Shown here: in pieces, positions 1 to 8,010 of the stretch
How positions within the stretch are numbered: position 1 is the stretch's first letter
How the letters are laid out: every line of letters begins with the position of its first letter
Origin: DSUN01 sp035527715
GTDB taxonomy: Bacteria; Planctomycetota; PUPC01; DSUN01
Length of the DNA: 64,000 nucleotides
Direction: 5' to 3'
Assembly: GCA_035527715.1 (NCBI GenBank)
Contig: DATKZY010000258.1
Span: 1-64,000, forward strand
Position numbers and translations under genes: made by a program
Notes under the pieces: model-generated
Databases searched by the model: none
What the model saw: only the letters and a program-made list of their open reading frames with translations
What the model was told of the DNA's origin: nothing

Positions 1-58
1 CCCCGAAGGGGGCGGCGGAGCCTCAAGCGGCTGGAGAGCTCCGCCGCCCCCTTCGGGG
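1..58. repeat. Perfect GC-rich hairpin, 21-bp stem
   Basis: Positions 1-21 are the exact reverse complement of 38-58, leaving a 16-nt loop. The stem contains the module CCCCCTTCGGGGGC, which recurs near 49066-49080 in a larger palindromic cluster, so it belongs to a dispersed family. There is no T-run after it, so it is not a classical terminator. It may extend beyond the window edge. Confidence 0.8.
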
Positions 59-385
59 GCTGGGTCTTCTTCTCGGACGCAAACCCACGGTTCCGCTTCG
101 CTGCACCGTGGGCTGTACTCCGCCACGCCCTACGGGCGTTCCCGTTGCACCCTTGACCGTAGCAGATTACACGCACCCGTGGGATACTGGGCCGTTGCGT
201 CGGGCCCTTGCCAGGTTCCTCGACAAGCTCGGAATGACAGCCAATACGCCCATGTGCTCGAGGTGGCGCGTCGTTGGCCGGCGCACAGGATAGCAGTCGG
301 GAGCCGCCCCGTCAATGGGGGCGAGCCGCCGGGAGCGGCTGCCGGGGGCTGGGGAAGGGGTGGCGGGGCGGTGGCAAAATTTTCC
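59..385. other. Non-coding stretch with no convincing gene
   Basis: The open frames here overlap each other on both strands and show no ribosome binding site or family signature. A short motif around 217-239 (CTCGACAAGCTCGGAATGAC) resembles one arm of a common bacterial intergenic palindrome, as does the pair at 2647-2802. The stretch ends at a good promoter. Confidence 0.5.
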
Positions 386-414
386 TTGACAAGCGGGATT
401 TTCAATAGTAAACT
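386..414 (+). promoter_or_regulatory. Sigma70-type promoter for the 58-residue protein gene
   Basis: TTGACA at 386-391 and TAAACT at 409-414 are 17 bp apart. The predicted transcript begins near 421, giving a leader of about 60 nt before the gene at 480. Confidence 0.6.
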
Positions 415-479
415 ACGGTTCTGCGTACCATTTTCGGATGGTCGTCCGGTTCGTGTAGTTCAACCCAGGAGAGCATGAG

Positions 480-656
480 ATGTCCCACAAGGTTGACCGG
501 CTTCAGTTGATCCGTGAGCGCCACCGCAAGCTGATCCTCGAGCCTCGCAGCAAGGTGATGGATTTCGACTTGTTTGACGAGTGGAACGAGGATTTCGGGA
601 TGGTGGACGAGCAGCTCCTGTCACGGGAGTTGCGTGACCGCGGCGAGGATGAATAG
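480..656 (+). CDS. Small charged protein, 58 aa, unknown function
   Basis: ATG at 480 follows an AGGAG ribosome binding site (around 467-471), and a consensus-like promoter lies 66 nt upstream. The product is rich in Arg, Asp and Glu, has no membrane segment or Cys, and reads as one or two amphipathic helices (MSHKVDRLQLIRERHRK at the start, an acidic middle with DFDLFDEWNED). I recognise no family. Promoter, binding site and coding quality all support a real gene. An ATG at 475 is in another frame and stops after a few codons. The small size and high charge could suit a nucleic-acid or protein-binding accessory factor, but that is a guess. Confidence 0.65.
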   Translation: MSHKVDRLQLIRERHRKLILEPRSKVMDFDLFDEWNEDFGMVDEQLLSRELRDRGEDE

Positions 657-686
657 CCCGCGTTCCAGGGGAGGGGGACGCGGGAG

Positions 687-757
687 ATCCGAAGCTCGAG
701 GTCCGAAGCCCGAAACTCGCAAGTCGAAGCGCGGAACTCGAAACCCGGAACTTGAGA
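687..757. repeat. Degenerate heptamer array (consensus near CCGAAGC / TCGAAAC)
   Basis: About ten consecutive 7-nt units follow the small gene, alternating between forms such as CCGAAGC, CCGAAAC, TCGAAAC and CCGGAAC. No clear reverse-complement array follows, so this looks like a single arm of the paired-array elements seen elsewhere in the window. Confidence 0.6.
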
Positions 758-766
758 CGCGGTAAG

Positions 767-991
767 ACTTCAGCGGTCTGAGGTTCCTGCCCCCACCGAC
801 CTCGCGTCGGTGGGGCAAAGGATTGACAACTACTCGGCACGGCCTCACCCCCTCGCCCCCTCTCCACTCTCGTGGAGAGGGGGCGAGGGGGTGAGGCCTG
901 AGGGCCCGGTAGTTGCCAATCGCCGCCCCACCGAGACAAGCTCGGTGGAGGCGAAGACCTGAAAGCGCCAGGGACTTCAGGCCGCTGAAGT
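767..991. repeat. Nested palindrome cluster with a perfect 27-bp hairpin
   Basis: The centre is a perfect 27-bp stem (841-867 with 872-898) around a TCTC loop. It is flanked by two smaller hairpins: 791-800 with 806-815, and 928-935 with 941-948. CAACTAC (827-833) pairs with GTAGTTG (909-915), and the outermost ACTTCAGCGG (767-776) pairs with CCGCTGAAGT (982-991). The whole 225-nt unit could therefore fold as one branched structure in DNA or RNA. No gene is visible inside. Confidence 0.75.
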
Positions 992-1072
992 GTTACGAAA
1001 CGCGAAACTGGCAGTGCCGTGCAACGGGGGGGATAGGACACTGCCTGGCCTCGTGTTGGAGCCTCGAACGCC

Positions 1073-1162
1073 GTGCCGTGTGGAAGGAAACGCCGTCGCC
1101 GCAAGATCGCGAAGCACAAGCGCGACAAGCGCCGACGCGCCGACCGTCACAAGAAGAAGTAG
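1073..1162 (+). CDS. AURKAIP1/COX24-like very small basic protein, 29 aa
   Basis: This frame reads from a GTG and encodes MPCGRKRRRRKIAKHKRDK followed by a basic tail ending in RHKKK. The pattern MPCG, a run of basic residues, a KH/HKR core and a terminal RHKKK resembles the tiny AURKAIP1/COX24-domain proteins that are homologous to the C-terminus of mitochondrial ribosomal protein mS38 and are annotated in Bacteroidetes-type genomes. A GGAG lies at 1058-1061, 11 nt before the GTG. The expected role is a ribosome-associated basic peptide. Assignment rests on motif memory; a profile search of this domain would settle it. Confidence 0.7.
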   Translation: MPCGRKRRRRKIAKHKRDKRRRADRHKKK

Positions 1163-1397
1163 CGCTGAGCGGCCCGCGCCGCATCAGGCGCGCCACAGCC
1201 ACCCGCCTTCGAGGCAGGGCGCCCGTCCGCGCGCCTTGGCCCCTCCCAACGCCTTTGGTGCCGGTCCGCGCCCGGGTGCTCCCGTGCATCGGGAATCCCT
1301 GTCGCGAGCATCGTCGTTGAGTGGACTTGGGTGGTGAACCCGGGGGCTCGACGACGAGCGCGATGGACTCCTGCGTCGTGACTCGCGCGTGTTTTGG
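1163..1397. other. Non-coding spacer with a GACGAG-type repeat fragment
   Basis: No gene is supported here. Positions 1309-1319 (ATCGTCGTTGA) and 1347-1358 (CTCGACGACGAG) are imperfect reverse complements, a weak member of the GAC/GAG hairpin family that is much clearer at 3595-3685 and 28718-28806. Confidence 0.4.
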
Positions 1398-1426
1398 TTG
1401 ACTCCCGCAGATCGCGGCGCTATAAT
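1398..1426 (+). promoter_or_regulatory. Consensus sigma70-type promoter
   Basis: TTGACT (1398-1403) and a perfect TATAAT (1421-1426) are separated by 17 bp. It drives the lipoprotein gene starting at 1500, and shows that candidate starts upstream of about 1433 cannot be used. Confidence 0.8.
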
Positions 1427-1499
1427 CCGCGTGGGGGCGGAGTCCGGGTCCGCCCCGACAAGGGGGCTGTGTGGCCGTGGAACCTCAGGAGTGCCAGCC

Positions 1500-2555
1500 A
1501 TGAGAAGGGCGGCGGTCGGCCTCGTCGTTGTTGCGGTCCTCGGCTGCCAGCACACGTGGCAGAGTCTGGACCAGTACCCCGGGGCGTATATGCGGGTGAT
1601 GGATGCGGCCCGCGCAGTGCTGGCGCGACACTACGTGGTGACGAACGTGGACCGCGCGCACGGGTTCGTCGAGGCGTCGTCGATCGTGCGGGCCAACATG
1701 ATCACCAAGTATCGCACGAAGGCGACGGCCCGCGTGTTCCAGGTGGGGCCGGGGGCGTACGACGTGGAGATGCGGGTGACGAACGAGCTGGAGCTGTCGG
1801 AGCCGTCGCTGATGGGCCGCGGGCAGCCGCCGCACGACTGGCGCGCGGTGGGGTTCGACCACCTGGCGGAGACGGCGCTGATGGCGGAGGTGCAGGCGCA
1901 GATGATGGGGCAGACGGTGACGGCGGCGCCGCGGCCGTCGTACCTGCTGTTCTCTACGCCGAGCCCGGTTCCCCTGGGGGCGGGCGAGCTGATGCGGCCC
2001 CCGATCCCCGATCCGGTAGGCGGCGCGCCCACGCCGCCGCCGGCCGCGCCGGCCCCGAAGCCGGTGACGGCGGCCCCGAGGCCGAGCCGCGCCGGGCTGT
2101 TCGAGCAGCACCTGGCGATGGGCGCCCTGCACTGGGAGCGGCACGAGGTGGACCAGGCCCTTCTGGCCTACCAGCGCGCCGCGGTGGCGGCGCCGAGCAA
2201 CCCGGTGGGACACCTGGCGGTGGCGGGGGCGTGGACGGCGCTGCGGCGCTACAGCGCGGGCGCGGCCGCGCTGCGCGAGGCGGCGGCCGTGGCGAACGGC
2301 CATCGCTTGCCCAACACGGAGCTGGCCCGCCTCCGCGGGCCGGCCGAGGAGCTGAACGAGCGGCTCCTGCTGCTCAAGGGCTGGTGCAAGCAGCAGCCCA
2401 GCGATGTGGACGGCCAGTTGCTGCTGGCGTATCACTACTTCCTGGCCGGCCGAGCCGACGACGCGCGCGCGAGCCTCGACGGCGTGGTGCGGGCCAAGCC
2501 GCAGGACCCGGCGGCCCGGTTCCTCGCCCAGCAGCTCGGCGCGGCGCGGTCGTAG
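1500..2555 (+). CDS. TPR-containing lipoprotein, 351 aa, unknown function
   Basis: ATG at 1500 is preceded by AGGAG (1487-1491) and by a consensus promoter. The N-terminus is a lipoprotein signal with lipobox VLGC (Cys at residue 16). Residues about 20-140 form a globular domain I do not recognise. Residues 160-200 are a Pro/Ala-rich linker, and residues about 205-345 are helical repeats of TPR type, with motifs such as ALHWERHEVDQALLAYQRA. The protein is probably anchored in the outer or cytoplasmic membrane facing the periplasm and acts as a scaffold. It appears monocistronic, since the next gene is 330 nt away across a palindrome. Confidence 0.75.
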   Translation: MRRAAVGLVVVAVLGCQHTWQSLDQYPGAYMRVMDAARAVLARHYVVTNVDRAHGFVEASSIVRANMITKYRTKATARVFQVGPGAYDVEMRVTNELELSEPSLMGRGQPPHDWRAVGFDHLAETALMAEVQAQMMGQTVTAAPRPSYLLFSTPSPVPLGAGELMRPPIPDPVGGAPTPPPAAPAPKPVTAAPRPSRAGLFEQHLAMGALHWERHEVDQALLAYQRAAVAAPSNPVGHLAVAGAWTALRRYSAGAAALREAAAVANGHRLPNTELARLRGPAEELNERLLLLKGWCKQQPSDVDGQLLLAYHYFLAGRADDARASLDGVVRAKPQDPAARFLAQQLGAARS

Positions 2556-2646
2556 CCCGCGTCGAGAGGGCCAGGGCGTGCCTGCCGCGGTGGGATAGGA
2601 CCTATACGACACAACGCTACTTCGCACGGAGGCAACCTCGACCGGC

Positions 2647-2802
2647 TGTCATTCTGAGCGTAGGCCGCCTCTTGGCGGCCGAAGTCGAAGAATCTCTCTT
2701 GGCTTGTGGCCAAGCACACCGTCGCACCCTCCACCACGGGCCCGACGCCCAGGGAGATTCTTCGCTATGCCCGCCGGGACGCGGGCTACACTCAGAATGA
2801 CA
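2647..2802. repeat. Intergenic inverted pair TGTCATTCTGAG / CTCAGAATGACA
   Basis: TGTCATTCTGAG (2647-2658) is perfectly repeated in inverse at 2791-2802. Just inside are GAAGAATCTCT and GAGATTCTTCG, also inverted. This outward-facing pair resembles a palindromic intergenic repeat seen in many unrelated bacterial genomes. It fills the gap between the lipoprotein gene and pcm (2556-2883), where no gene is supported. Confidence 0.7.
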
Positions 2803-2883
2803 TGTTCTGGTGGCTTATCTCCTGTGCCAATAGCGACTTGCCTCGTTCGGGGCAGGCGAGAGTAGCGTTGTAGCGCTGTTCTG

Positions 2884-3564
2884 TTGAGAGAGAGGCCAGC
2901 CACGAACCCGCTCCCCGATGCCGATCCCTGGCGCGCGGCGCGCGAGGCGATGGTGGAGAATCAGCTCCGCCGACGCGGCATCCGGGACGCCCGGGTGCTC
3001 CAGGCGTTCCTCGACGTCCCCCGCCACCTCTTCGTGCCCCAGGACAGGCTGGGCGAGGCGTACGACGACCATCCGCTGGACATCTGCCTGGGCCAGACGA
3101 TCTCGCAGCCGTACATGGTGGCCCTGATGACGGAGGCGTTGAGCCTTCGGGGCGGCGAGCGGGTGCTCGAGGTGGGCACCGGCTCCGGGTACCAGGCAGC
3201 CATCCTGGCGAAACTGTGCCCCGCGGTCTACACGGTCGAGCGACTCGCCGAGCTGAGCCGGCGGGCGGAGGTGCTGCTCGGGCGGCTGGGGTTCGCCAAC
3301 GTCCGCTTCCTGGTGGGCGACGGCACGCTGGGCTGGCCCGAGGAGGCGCCCTTCGACCGCATCATCGTGACGGCGGGGGGGCCCGGGGTGCCCGCGTCGC
3401 TGGAGGCCGAGCTGGCCGACGGCGGGCGGCTGGTGATGCCGGTGGGCGACAGGTATGGTCAGGATCTGGTGGCCGTGGAACGCCGCGGCGAGCGGTTCGA
3501 GCGCGAGAGCCACGGCGGCTGCGTGTTCGTGCGCCTGATCGGCCAAGAGGGATGGCAGGGGTGA
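2884..3564 (+). CDS. pcm: Protein-L-isoaspartate O-methyltransferase
   Basis: This SAM-dependent cytoplasmic enzyme methylates L-isoaspartyl residues in damaged proteins so that they can revert to aspartate. The sequence shows the family's N-terminal block (AMVENQLRRRGIRD), the conserved GQTISQPYMVA substrate region, the SAM-binding loop LEVGTGSGYQAA (residues about 98-109) and the later VTAGGPGVP strand. At 226 aa it has normal length. The TTG start at 2884 is the only one that keeps the conserved N-terminal helix. An ATG at 2950 would remove it, so the start is moderately certain; no strong ribosome binding site is visible. Confidence 0.93.
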   Translation: MRERPATNPLPDADPWRAAREAMVENQLRRRGIRDARVLQAFLDVPRHLFVPQDRLGEAYDDHPLDICLGQTISQPYMVALMTEALSLRGGERVLEVGTGSGYQAAILAKLCPAVYTVERLAELSRRAEVLLGRLGFANVRFLVGDGTLGWPEEAPFDRIIVTAGGPGVPASLEAELADGGRLVMPVGDRYGQDLVAVERRGERFERESHGGCVFVRLIGQEGWQG

Positions 3565-3594
3565 GGGGGCTCCCGGTTCTGCCTGTGTTTCCCT

Positions 3595-3685
3595 GAATCG
3601 TCGTCGTCCTCGTGGTCGAATCTCGCGACGAAAGCAAGGCCGTTGAATTCGACGACGAGGACGAGGACGACGGCGAGGACGAGGG
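3595..3685. repeat. Paired inverted array, unit GACGAG (6 nt)
   Basis: The left arm 3595-3622 is a run of CGTCGTCCTCG-type units. The right arm 3646-3685 is the complementary GACGACGAGGACGAGG type, and the loop is about 23 nt. The two arms also share TCGAAT/ATTCGA edges. It lies between pcm and the exbB promoter. Other members are at 28718-28806 and 31744-31812. Confidence 0.7.
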
Positions 3686-3725
3686 GATTGGGGGAGGCAG
3701 CCCTATCCCAGCGGTTGTGATTCCT

Positions 3726-3755
3726 TTGACTTCGCGGTCGAGGCGGTGGTATAAT
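3726..3755 (+). promoter_or_regulatory. Sigma70-type promoter for the exbB operon
   Basis: TTGACT (3726-3731) and TATAAT (3750-3755) have an 18-bp spacer. Transcription would start near 3762, 57 nt before the chosen exbB start. Confidence 0.8.
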
Positions 3756-3818
3756 CGCCGGGCAACGACGTGCGGAGAGCGGTTTCCCCCTGGAGTCCCC
3801 ATGACAGGAGGGGCTTGC

Positions 3819-4877
3819 GTGCGAATTGCGGCGATGAGAAGGGCGGCAGGGCTGTTGGCTGCCGCGGCGCTGGCCGGGTTCTCGGGCGTGCGGTGGTGCA
3901 GTGCGGGCACGGCGCCGGCCCGGGCCGAGCCGACGGAGCGACTGTCGATCGCGTACGTGGAGCCGGCGACGCCTGTGGCCGGCAAGGAGACGTGGCTGGT
4001 CATCTGCGGCCAGGGCTTCAGCGAGGACGCGGCGCACGTGGAGGTGCGGGTGAACGACCTGAAGGCCCTCGAGGTGCGGGTGCCCGCCCCCGAGCGCCTC
4101 AAGGCGCGCCTGCCGGCCGACACGCAGCCCGGCCCCGCCTCGGTGACGGTGAAGAACCCCGACGGGGAGAGCGCGACGCTCGCCCGCGCCGTGTACTTCC
4201 GCTCGAAGGACGGCGGGTTCAGCTTCGGCGCCATGATGGCCGGCCTGCGGCACGACTGGCGGGTGTGCGTCGAGTGGTTCCGGCTCGGCGGGCCGGTGAT
4301 GTATCCGCTCCTGCTCCTGTCGTTCTTCGGCGTGGCCTGGATCGTGCACTGCCTGCTGGCGCTGCGGTCGTCGCAGATCGTGCCGCAGAAGTTCATGGAC
4401 GCGCTGAACACCCACCTGTCGCAGGGCGACCTGCGGGGCGCGGCGGCGGCGTGCGAGCGATCGAAGTCGATCTTCGCCCGCGTGATCGTGTCGGGGCTGC
4501 GGAAGGCGGCCGAGGCGCCGGAGAAGGTGCGCGAGGCGGTGGGGGCGGCCGGCTCGCGCGAGGTGGCCCACATGCACCAGAAGATCGGCTACCTGGCGAA
4601 CATCGGGACGATTGCCCCCATGCTCGGCCTGCTGGGCACGGTGACGGGCATGGTGATGGGCTTCAACGTCATCGCCTCGGGCGAGGTGCGCCACTACCTG
4701 CTGGCCGCGGCCATCGCCCAGGCCCTGATCACCACCGTGGTGGGCCTGTGCCTCGGCATCCCGGCCATGCTGGTCTACTACTACCTGCGGGCGCGGGTGC
4801 TGCGGCTGACGACCCACATGGAGCTGGTGGCCGACGACGTGGCGACGACGATCATCGAGAAGGGGGAGGAAGCATGA
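3819..4877 (+). CDS. exbB: ExbB/TolQ/MotA-type proton channel with N-terminal TIG domain
   Basis: This is the channel subunit of an energy-transducing Ton/Tol-type system that uses proton-motive force across the inner membrane. GTG at 3819 follows AGGAGG (3806-3811) by 7 nt; frames opening earlier precede the promoter. A signal peptide (residues 1-41) is followed by an IPT/TIG-like beta domain (about 44-127). Then comes one membrane helix (about 161-185), a cytoplasmic region and the conserved C-terminal helix pair (IAPMLGLLGTVTGMVMGF and the helix ending VVGLCLGIPAMLVYYYL). A periplasmic TIG domain on ExbB is an unusual addition. The stop overlaps the exbD start as ATGA. Confidence 0.88.
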   Translation: MRIAAMRRAAGLLAAAALAGFSGVRWCSAGTAPARAEPTERLSIAYVEPATPVAGKETWLVICGQGFSEDAAHVEVRVNDLKALEVRVPAPERLKARLPADTQPGPASVTVKNPDGESATLARAVYFRSKDGGFSFGAMMAGLRHDWRVCVEWFRLGGPVMYPLLLLSFFGVAWIVHCLLALRSSQIVPQKFMDALNTHLSQGDLRGAAAACERSKSIFARVIVSGLRKAAEAPEKVREAVGAAGSREVAHMHQKIGYLANIGTIAPMLGLLGTVTGMVMGFNVIASGEVRHYLLAAAIAQALITTVVGLCLGIPAMLVYYYLRARVLRLTTHMELVADDVATTIIEKGEEA

Positions 4878-5299
4878 ACTTCCGCCGGGCCACCGCGCAG
4901 GAGGAAGGCTTCCAGATCGCCCCCCTGATCGACATGGTCTTCATCCTGCTCGTCTACTACGTGTGCACCACGGCGATGGGGCAGCTCGAGCGGCAGATGG
5001 ACCTCGATCTGCCCACCGCCGAGAAGGGCACCGTGTGGCGCCAGCGTACCCCCTACTTCATCAACATCACGAAGCAGGGCGGCGTGCTCATCAGCAACCG
5101 CGTGATGACCGACGACGACCTGCGCACCTGGCTGAAGGACCTGCACGACGCCTACGGCGCCGCGCCGCCGCCCGTGGTGATCCGGGCCGACCGCGACACC
5201 GCGTTCCAGCACTTCGTGAAGGTGTTGGACGCGTGCGCGGCGGCCGACATTCGCAACGTGGCCTACGCCAGCATCGAGGGGCCGCGGCGCAGCCCGTAG
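4874..5299 (+). CDS. exbD: ExbD/TolR biopolymer transport protein
   Basis: This 141-aa partner of ExbB starts within the exbB stop (ATGA overlap), so translation is coupled. The short cytoplasmic N-terminus leads into a single membrane helix carrying the essential aspartate (IAPLIDMVFILLVYYV, Asp at about residue 20). A periplasmic domain of about 95 residues follows, ending in the usual VVIRADRDTAFQHFVKVLDAC strand-helix. No TonB homologue is adjacent. The next two genes encode TPR and VWA proteins, which suggests the channel energises a dedicated envelope machine rather than only TonB receptors. Confidence 0.92.
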   Translation: MNFRRATAQEEGFQIAPLIDMVFILLVYYVCTTAMGQLERQMDLDLPTAEKGTVWRQRTPYFINITKQGGVLISNRVMTDDDLRTWLKDLHDAYGAAPPPVVIRADRDTAFQHFVKVLDACAAADIRNVAYASIEGPRRSP

Positions 5300-5324
5300 C
5301 GCAGCCCTTGGCCGCAACCAGAGC

Positions 5325-5395
5325 GGATGATTGGATGGGTGGATGAATGGATGATTGTCCGACACGCATCCAGCCATCCATTCATCCATTCATCC
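5325..5395. repeat. Paired inverted array, unit GGATGRRT (8 nt), locus 1
   Basis: Direct arm 5325-5356 has four 8-nt units (GGATGATT, GGATGGGT, GGATGAAT, GGATGATT). The complementary arm 5367-5395 is built of CATCCATT-like units. The loop is 10 nt. It lies between exbD and the TPR gene and could form a stable hairpin in the operon mRNA. Confidence 0.85.
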
Positions 5396-5442
5396 CCGGC
5401 TGATCCGCGCCCACGACGCGGACGAGCCAAGCCGGAGCAAGT

Positions 5443-7956
5443 ATGCGTATCGCACGAGTGGCACCCGGAGTCATCGCCCTCTCGCTGTGGCTCGGCTCCT
5501 TCGCCGGCGCGCTCGGGGCCGGGAGGGGCGAGTCGCCGGCCGACCTCCAGTTCGACTTCGCCGAGGGCCTCTTCCACGACAACCTGCCGCGGCAGGCCAT
5601 CGGGGAGCTCCAGAAGTTCCTCAAGGCGCACCCCAACGATCCGCGTGCGAGCCGTGCCTGGTTCTACCTGGGCGAGTGCCAGTACAAGGAGAAGCGCTAC
5701 GAGGCGGCCCTGCCGGCGTTCGAGACGGCGGCGAAGGACGAGAAGCTCACGCTGCGGCCGGTGATCCTGTACCGCATCGGCGACTGCCGCTTCCGCCTCA
5801 ACGACCTCGCGGGGGCCGTGGCGCCGCTGCGGGCGTTCCTCGCCGCCAACCTCACGGCGCCCGACCACCGCCGCTTCATCGTCCACGCCCGCTACGCGCT
5901 GGCCCGGGCCGAGTTCGCGCAGAGCCACTTCGCCGAGGCCCTGCCGCTGTTCGAGCAGGTGCTCGCCGACCCGTCGCCCGAGAACACCTACAAGGCCTAC
6001 GTGCTCCTGCCCATCGGCGACTGCCTGCTGGGCCTGGGGAAGACGGACGACGCGCTGGGCCGCTACCGCGAGCTCGAGACGTTTCTCGAGGCTGCCCTCA
6101 AGGCGAAGCCCGACGGGGAGGACGCGAAGATCCAGGCCGACCTGTTGGCCCGCGTGCGCACCCAGGTCGCCGGCCTGCTCCTCGGCCAGAAGAAGCACGA
6201 GGAGGCCCTGGCCGTGCTCGGGCGCGTGGACGCCGCCGGGCCGCTGGGCGCCGAGGTGCTCTACGGGCGTGCCCAGGCGCTCTTCTTCCTCCAGCGCTAC
6301 CAGGAGGCCCTGGTGCCGGCGCTCGACTACCTCAAGCGCTTCCCCCAGGGCGGCTTCCTGTCGAGCACGCTCTACATCGCCGGCGAGAGCTGCTACCGCA
6401 CCGAGCGGTTCGCCGAGGCCGAGGGGCACTTCGCCGCCCTGCTGGCCGCCGACACGGCGGGCAAGGACCCCGCCCGCGAGGCCGCCGCGTTCGGCCGGGC
6501 CGCGGCCGCCTATCGCCAGGGCACGCCGCGAGCCAAGGAGGCCGCCGCGGCCGCCCAGGCGTTCCTCAAGCAGTTCCCCCAGAGCCAGCGGGCCGCCGAT
6601 GTCGTGTACTTCCAGGCCGAGGCCGCCTTCTGGCTGGGCCAGCACGCCGACGCGCTCGAGCAGTACAAGAAGGTGCCCGCCGCCAGCGCCTACACCGAGA
6701 ACGTGTGCCATCAGACCGCCGTGTGCCTCGACCTCCTCAAGCGCTACGACGAGGCGGCCGCCGCCTACGAGGACTACCTGAAGCGCTACCCGAAGGGCGG
6801 CCACGGCCAGGCCGCGCTCGACCGCGCCGCACGCCTGCGCGGCCAGCTCAACCACTACGCCAAGGCGGTGGAACTCTACGGCGAGTTCTTCCAGCGCTAC
6901 GCGAGCGCCGACCCGAAGACGGCGGAGGACTTCCTCTACCGCAAGGGCGCCTGCGAGTACGAGCTGAAGCAGTACGACGCCATGTTCGCCACGTTCAGCA
7001 CCTACTTCGACCGCTACCGCGCCGGGGGGCACAAGGGCGACGTGTTGTACTTCCTGGCGTGGTACCACAGCGAGATCAAGCAGCAGTACGAGGCCGCGGT
7101 GCCGCTCTACGAGCTGTGCGGCAACATCCCGGGCGGCTACCAGAAGCGGGCGCTCCGCCTCCTCGCCCACACCTACGTCAAGCTCGGCAAGGCCCGCCTC
7201 GCCGCCAAGCAGCAACCGGAGGCCAACGAGCAGTTCCTCAAGGCCGCCGAGACCTTTCTCGGCCTCATCCGCAACAGCCCCGACGTGCTGGCCGACGCGC
7301 CGGAGTATCTCTGGACCGCCGAGGTCTTCCGCGAGCAGCGCCGCGCCGCCGAGGCCATCGAGGCCTTCGAGGCCCTCCTCAAGCGCTTCCCCGACGAGGG
7401 CAGGCCCTACGTCATCTACTGGCTCGGCGAGCTCGCCCTCAACCTGCCCAAGCCCGACCACGAGCGGGCCAAGCGGTACTTCAAGGACTTTGTGGACCGC
7501 TTCCCCGACCACGAGCTGCGCATCTGGGCGAAGTTCGGCCTAGCCGAGACCCTCAAGGGGATGGGCGACAGCGACGGCGCCTGGCCCTACTACCAGCAGG
7601 TCGAGGAGCTCGCCCCCAACGCCATCGGCGACGCGGCCACCCGCGACGGCTTGATGCTCAAGTGCCAGCTCCAGATGGGGCGCATGGCCTTCGACAAGAA
7701 GAACTGGGAGTTCGCCCAGAAGTGCCTCCTCCGCGTCGCCATGCTGCTCGCCACGGGCGAGGAAGCCGCCGAGGCGCGCTACAAGGCCGGCATCGCCACG
7801 TTCCACCTCGGCGACGCCGACGCCACGATGGCCATCTGGAGCCGCCTCGTCCAGCTCTTCCCCAAGTCGCCCTGGACCGAGCAGCTCCTCAAGGAGCTCG
7901 ACCAGTACAAGCTCCGTCTCGCGCCCGACGGCAAGGGCCTCGAGAAACGACCGTAG
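5443..7956 (+). CDS. Large periplasmic TPR protein, 837 aa
   Basis: ATG at 5443 has GGAG seven nt upstream. A signal peptide (about residues 1-25, ending near LGAG) is followed almost entirely by tandem helical repeats of the TPR/Tol-Pal YbgF-like type. Examples are DLQFDFAEGLFHDNLPRQA, RYEAALPAFETAAKDEK and KRYDEAAAAYEDYLKRYP. At least fifteen repeats fill the length, with no catalytic motif. It follows exbB-exbD and precedes a VWA protein, so it probably acts as a periplasmic scaffold that couples the proton channel to its load. This resembles YbgF beside Tol-Pal but is several times longer. Confidence 0.8.
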   Translation: MRIARVAPGVIALSLWLGSFAGALGAGRGESPADLQFDFAEGLFHDNLPRQAIGELQKFLKAHPNDPRASRAWFYLGECQYKEKRYEAALPAFETAAKDEKLTLRPVILYRIGDCRFRLNDLAGAVAPLRAFLAANLTAPDHRRFIVHARYALARAEFAQSHFAEALPLFEQVLADPSPENTYKAYVLLPIGDCLLGLGKTDDALGRYRELETFLEAALKAKPDGEDAKIQADLLARVRTQVAGLLLGQKKHEEALAVLGRVDAAGPLGAEVLYGRAQALFFLQRYQEALVPALDYLKRFPQGGFLSSTLYIAGESCYRTERFAEAEGHFAALLAADTAGKDPAREAAAFGRAAAAYRQGTPRAKEAAAAAQAFLKQFPQSQRAADVVYFQAEAAFWLGQHADALEQYKKVPAASAYTENVCHQTAVCLDLLKRYDEAAAAYEDYLKRYPKGGHGQAALDRAARLRGQLNHYAKAVELYGEFFQRYASADPKTAEDFLYRKGACEYELKQYDAMFATFSTYFDRYRAGGHKGDVLYFLAWYHSEIKQQYEAAVPLYELCGNIPGGYQKRALRLLAHTYVKLGKARLAAKQQPEANEQFLKAAETFLGLIRNSPDVLADAPEYLWTAEVFREQRRAAEAIEAFEALLKRFPDEGRPYVIYWLGELALNLPKPDHERAKRYFKDFVDRFPDHELRIWAKFGLAETLKGMGDSDGAWPYYQQVEELAPNAIGDAATRDGLMLKCQLQMGRMAFDKKNWEFAQKCLLRVAMLLATGEEAAEARYKAGIATFHLGDADATMAIWSRLVQLFPKSPWTEQLLKELDQYKLRLAPDGKGLEKRP

Positions 7957-8010
7957 ACGCAGATCGGTAGGGCGTGCATACCTGCACGCGGAATCAGATC
8001 AGGGGGGCCG

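Noticed and set aside
1394..2800. Alternative plus-strand frame of 468 codons over the lipoprotein gene
   Set aside because: It is Arg/Gly/Ala-rich shadow sequence and runs on into the palindrome at 2647-2802; the lipoprotein frame has promoter, binding site and lipobox.
5263..7512. Long minus-strand open frame (749 codons) opposite the TPR protein gene
   Set aside because: It is the antisense shadow of a high-GC gene with strong third-position bias, composed of Leu/Gly/Val/Glu-rich low-complexity sequence, without start signals or motifs. The plus-strand frame has a signal peptide, TPRs and a ribosome binding site.
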